This document shows positions 14,955 to 17,317 of a stretch of DNA of 17,317 nucleotides, in pieces. The notes below the pieces were generated by a model. The model had not been told where the DNA came from. It saw only the letters and a program-made list of their open reading frames with translations, and did not search any database. The stretch is from Candidatus Omnitrophota bacterium (GTDB lineage: Bacteria; Omnitrophota; Gorgyraeia; Gygaellales; Profunditerraquicolaceae), in NCBI GenBank assembly GCA_903882345.1, contig CAIRWO010000205.1, forward strand, positions 1 to 17,317, in the 5' to 3' direction. Position 1 is the stretch's first letter. Each line of letters begins with the position of its first letter. Made by a program: the position numbers and the translations under genes.

Positions 14955-14986
14955 ACAATACTTTGCCAAGTTTGGCAAAGTATTGT
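14955..14986 (+). repeat. Hairpin 2 in the atpB-atpE gap (near-perfect palindrome)
   Basis: Bases 14955-14969 are the exact reverse complement of 14972-14986. In RNA this gives a 14-base-pair stem closed by an AGTT tetraloop, containing CTTTGCC/GGCAAAG. It lies 14 bases before the atpE ribosome site and is not followed by T residues, so it is probably not a Rho-independent terminator. It could stall or protect against exonuclease and raise the level of the atpE mRNA. Confidence 0.7.
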
Positions 14987-15000
14987 GGCTCCATCTTTAA

Positions 15001-15006
15001 AGGAGG
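15001..15006 (+). promoter_or_regulatory. Shine-Dalgarno site of atpE
   Basis: AGGAGG lies seven bases before the ATG at 15014 and settles that start over an in-frame TTG at 14963 inside hairpin 2. CTCC at 14989-14992 is complementary to GGAG at 15002-15005, so partial masking of this site is possible. Confidence 0.85.
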
Positions 15007-15013
15007 CAGCAAA

Positions 15014-15244
15014 ATGGATTACAAAGCAGTGTTGGCATTAAGTCTTCCGTTGGGGTTGGGTATTGCGGCATTAGGCTCAGCCATGGCCTTAGGTAAGGCA
15101 GTAGCGCATGCAATGGATGCCACAAGCAGGCAGCCGGAGGCGGCAAATAAGATTTTGATCAATCTCACGATTGGCTGCGCGTTTATCGAGGCGATCACGA
15201 TCTACGCGCTTGTCTTTGTGTTTGTCATGGCGGGAAAATTATAA
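15014..15244 (+). CDS. atpE: ATP synthase Fo subunit c
   Basis: This 76-residue hairpin of two membrane helices joined by the polar loop SRQPEA forms the rotor ring. The first helix has the small-residue pattern LGLGIAALGSAMALG. The second carries the ion-binding Glu in CAFIEAITIY. Compared with Na+-binding c subunits, the Gln in helix 1 (GQG before the RQPEA loop) is Leu here, and Ser-Thr after the Glu are Ala-Ile. These changes favour a proton-driven enzyme. The protein starts at the ATG with a strong ribosome site. The longer form from the TTG at 14963 would add residues encoded by hairpin 2 and is rejected. Confidence 0.95.
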   Translation: MDYKAVLALSLPLGLGIAALGSAMALGKAVAHAMDATSRQPEAANKILINLTIGCAFIEAITIYALVFVFVMAGKL

Positions 15245-15246
15245 TT

Positions 15247-15741
15247 ATGGAGCTTTTAAAGTTATTAAATACCAGTGAAATCGTTGCGCAGATTGTCAGT
15301 TTCTTGCTCTTGTTTTCTCTCTTGCGTATCTTTGCCTGGAAACCGCTCTTAAAGCTATTAGATGAAAGAAGGGCAAAGATCGCCTCCGGGTTTAAGACGA
15401 TCGAAGAGGCAAGACAAGAGATGGAAAACCTGAAGGCAGAGTATCAGTCAAGGCTTGACGGAGCAACTGCCGAAGCCCAGGCTAAGATTAAAGAAGCGGT
15501 TGAAGAAGGCAAGAAACTGTCCGAAGAATTGAAGAAGTCTGCTTATCGTGATGCTCAAAAGATCATTGATAATGCCCGCTTAGACATCAAGTTTGAACTT
15601 TCCAAAGCAAAAGACGAGTTAAAAGATAAGATCGTCGAGCTTTCGATAAGCGCGGCGGAAATCGTTATACAGGATAGATTAACCGAAAAAGAAGACCGTA
15701 AGATCGTAAAAGATTTTTTAGATAAGATAGATACAATATAA
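15247..15741 (+). CDS. atpF: ATP synthase subunit b (peripheral stalk)
   Basis: This 164-residue protein has one N-terminal membrane helix (about 10-30, ending in RIFAWKPLLKLLDERRAKI) followed by a long charged helix rich in Glu, Lys and Ala that forms the right-handed coiled coil of the peripheral stalk. WKPLLKLLDERR is a family mark. It connects subunit a to delta and the alpha/beta head. It starts two bases after atpE and shares its last base with the atpH start. Only one b gene is present between atpE and atpH, so a b2 homodimer is expected. Confidence 0.94.
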   Translation: MELLKLLNTSEIVAQIVSFLLLFSLLRIFAWKPLLKLLDERRAKIASGFKTIEEARQEMENLKAEYQSRLDGATAEAQAKIKEAVEEGKKLSEELKKSAYRDAQKIIDNARLDIKFELSKAKDELKDKIVELSISAAEIVIQDRLTEKEDRKIVKDFLDKIDTI

Positions 15742-16298
15742 TGAAAGTAAAAATTTTGGCAAAAAGGTATGCGGAGGCGTTTTTGGAGTATGCCCGGGGA
15801 GATCTGGGCGTAGATAAGATAATCGATGAATTTAAAAGCCTTAAGATCGTCCTTTCTGAAAACCCGCAGTTGAAAGAATTTTTCAGCAATCCGGAGATAT
15901 CTTTTGTTGATAAATGCGAAGTCTTAGACAAGGTATTTAAGGAAAATTTTTCCGGGCAAATGCGGCATTTATTGAAATTACTGCTGGAAAATAACCGCAT
16001 AAAATACCTTAGCGATATCTGTGATTACATAAGGGTTACCTATTCCCACGGCGAGGCGCTTGAGGGCCTGCTTAAGAGTAGTTACCCATTAGATCTGGAA
16101 GTAGTCCGGGAGATCAAAACAAAACTGGAAAACAAGCTAGGCAGAAGGATAAATCTTTTTCAGGAGCTGGATGGTGATTTGCTGGGAGGAGTACAAGTAA
16201 GGATCGGAAATACGATCATTGACGGTTCGGTGAGAAGGCGGATCGATGAATTAAGAAAAAAATTGCTGCTCACACAGGTGAACGAAAATGGAAATTAA
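15741..16298 (+). CDS. atpH: ATP synthase F1 subunit delta
   Basis: This 185-residue protein has a helical N-terminal domain (about 1-105, beginning ILAKRYAEAFLEYA) that binds the top of the alpha/beta hexamer and a C-terminal part that contacts b. The C-terminal signature DGDLLGGVQVRIGNTIIDGSV at about 145-165 is the clearest mark of the delta/OSCP family. The start shares one base with the atpF stop, and the end overlaps atpA by 11 bases. Length is normal and no defect was seen. Confidence 0.94.
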   Translation: MKVKILAKRYAEAFLEYARGDLGVDKIIDEFKSLKIVLSENPQLKEFFSNPEISFVDKCEVLDKVFKENFSGQMRHLLKLLLENNRIKYLSDICDYIRVTYSHGEALEGLLKSSYPLDLEVVREIKTKLENKLGRRINLFQELDGDLLGGVQVRIGNTIIDGSVRRRIDELRKKLLLTQVNENGN

Positions 16299-17317
16299 AC
16301 CGGAAGAAATTACTTCGGTAATCAAAAAAGAGCTGGAAAAATACCAGGTCCGTTTAAAGACGGAATCGGTAGGCAATGTTATCCAGGTCGGAGACGCGAT
16401 TGCCCGCATCTACGGACTTGATGATGTGATGCTGGGGGAGCTGGTGGATTTCTCAGGCGGCGTAACCGGGATGGTAATGAATTTAGAAGAAGACAGCGTG
16501 GGGGTAGTTGTTTTTGGTCCGGATAACCCCGACCGGAACATCAAGGAAGGCGACATTGTAAAAAGGACGGGTAAAGTTGCCCAGGTACCGGTAGGAGAAG
16601 CGCTTTTGGGTCGCGTGATCAATGCCTTGGGTAAGCCGATTGACGGTAAAGGCAAGATATCAACCGATAAATACCGGCCGGTGGAAAGCCGCTCGCCCAA
16701 TGTAGTAGAGCGCCAGCCGGTAACCCAGCCGCTCTTGACAGGAATAAAGGCGATTGATTCGATGATACCTATAGGCCGCGGCCAGCGGGAACTCTTGATC
16801 GGTGACCGCCAGACAGGAAAAACCGCCACTGCCATCGATACGATCATTAATCAGAAAGGAAAAGGCGTATATTGTATTTATGTTGCTATCGGCCAGAAGG
16901 TCTCTAATATTGTCGCGGTTGCCGAGACCCTGGAGAAATACGAGGCATTGGAATATACGACCATCGTCAGCGCTTCTTCCCGCGCATCCGCTTCACAGCA
17001 ATATCTTGCACCTTATGCCGGCTGCGCGATCGGCGAAGAATTTATGTATTCCGGAAAGCATGCCTTGATCATTTATGATGATCTTTCCAAGCATGCGCAG
17101 GCATACCGGCAGATTTCACTTTTGCTTAGGAGGCCGCCGGGAAGAGAGGCGTATCCGGGAGATATATTCTATATCCATTCCCGGCTCTTAGAGAGGGCGG
17201 CCAAACTGAGTAATGAATTAGGCGGCGGGTCTCTCACGGCAATCCCGATCGTGGAAACACAAGCAGGAGATATCACCAGTTATATTCCGACTAATGTAAT
17301 TTCCATTACCGACGGAC
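16288..17317 (+). CDS. atpA: ATP synthase F1 subunit alpha, partial (3' end missing)
   Basis: The first 343 codons of about 500 are present; the window ends inside the gene. The reading frame opens at ATG 16288 inside the end of atpH. The nucleotide-binding P loop is GDRQTGKT at 172-179. Other marks are the N-terminal IxPEEITSxI, DGIARIYG-like GDAIARIYGLD at 35-45, LGRVINALGKPIDG at 107-120, RPVESRSPNV, LLIYDDLSKHA-like ALIIYDDLSKHAQAYRQISL, and PPGREAYPGDIFY. Alpha alternates with beta in the F1 head and holds the non-catalytic nucleotide sites. The order a, c, b, delta, alpha is the standard atp order, so gamma, beta and epsilon should follow beyond the window. Confidence 0.97.
   Translation, partial: MEIKPEEITSVIKKELEKYQVRLKTESVGNVIQVGDAIARIYGLDDVMLGELVDFSGGVTGMVMNLEEDSVGVVVFGPDNPDRNIKEGDIVKRTGKVAQVPVGEALLGRVINALGKPIDGKGKISTDKYRPVESRSPNVVERQPVTQPLLTGIKAIDSMIPIGRGQRELLIGDRQTGKTATAIDTIINQKGKGVYCIYVAIGQKVSNIVAVAETLEKYEALEYTTIVSASSRASASQQYLAPYAGCAIGEEFMYSGKHALIIYDDLSKHAQAYRQISLLLRRPPGREAYPGDIFYIHSRLLERAAKLSNELGGGSLTAIPIVETQAGDITSYIPTNVISITDG

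Noticed and set aside
14894..14986. The two hairpins as an ANTAR target for the GAF-ANTAR protein
   Set aside because: The loops are TCGTAAG and AGTT (or AAGTTT if opened further); neither is a hexaloop with A at 1 and G at 4, and no terminator follows.
14963..15013. Longer atpE from a TTG start
   Set aside because: It would add 17 residues encoded by the palindrome and lacks a ribosome site, whereas ATG 15014 has AGGAGG at the right distance and gives the standard c-subunit length.
16410..16847. Open frame of 145 codons on the minus strand
   Set aside because: It lies antisense inside atpA, rich in Ser/Thr/Pro as expected of a shadow frame.
1..17317. CRISPR arrays, tRNA or rRNA genes, insertion sequences, phage or defence genes
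   Set aside because: No repeat-spacer pattern, cloverleaf-like or ribosomal RNA sequence, transposase or integrase motif was found; nearly all bases are accounted for by housekeeping and transport genes.

Overview
The window reads as a chromosomal segment of a Gram-negative-type (outer-membrane) bacterium of moderate GC. Every convincing gene lies on the plus strand. Genes are densely packed, with many 1-19 base overlaps. No tRNA, rRNA, CRISPR, insertion sequence or prophage signature was seen. The signal-peptide-bearing beta-barrel porin ending in Phe implies an outer membrane. A cobalamin-type ribonucleotide reductase tail, a Bacillus-style PhoR with a large extracytoplasmic loop, and an AtpZ/AtpI-led ATP synthase operon would fit a deep-branching lineage such as Candidatus Omnitrophota or other uncultivated PVC-like bacteria. 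That placement is inference from gene style only.

Region 1 (1-5164): the 3' end of a class II ribonucleotide reductase is followed by an overlapping chain of four genes. These are mnmG (tRNA wobble-uridine modification), a short QueG-like double [4Fe-4S] protein, a PhoB/PhoP-type response regulator and a PhoR-type sensor kinase.

Region 2 (5165-11064): a phosphate-starvation operon. It opens with a clear Pho box (four hexamers at exact 11-base spacing) just ahead of a -10 element. The genes are a receiver-only response regulator, a putative porin, pstS, pstC, pstA, pstB and phoU. Together they give a route from outer membrane to cytoplasm plus its signalling brake. The receiver-only protein is an unusual first gene. 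It looks like a copy of the neighbouring PhoB receiver without the DNA-binding domain, and may be a phosphoryl sink or an alternative output.

Region 3 (11065-13540): a promoter drives an Lrp/AsnC-type regulator, a class I/II aminotransferase (a layout like the AlaR-AlaT pair of Bacillus) and a GAF-ANTAR protein, a likely RNA-binding antiterminator, coupled to the aminotransferase by an ATGA overlap.

Region 4 (13560-17317): the F1Fo ATP synthase operon, atpZ, atpI, atpB, atpE, atpF, atpH and atpA, with atpA cut by the window end. The only sizeable gap in the operon, between atpB and atpE, holds two strong RNA hairpins just before the atpE ribosome-binding site.

The most interesting items are the Pho-box-driven receiver-only regulator, the atpB-atpE double hairpin, the QueG-like protein lacking the usual catalytic Asp, and the orphan GAF-ANTAR protein sitting directly ahead of the ATP synthase genes.
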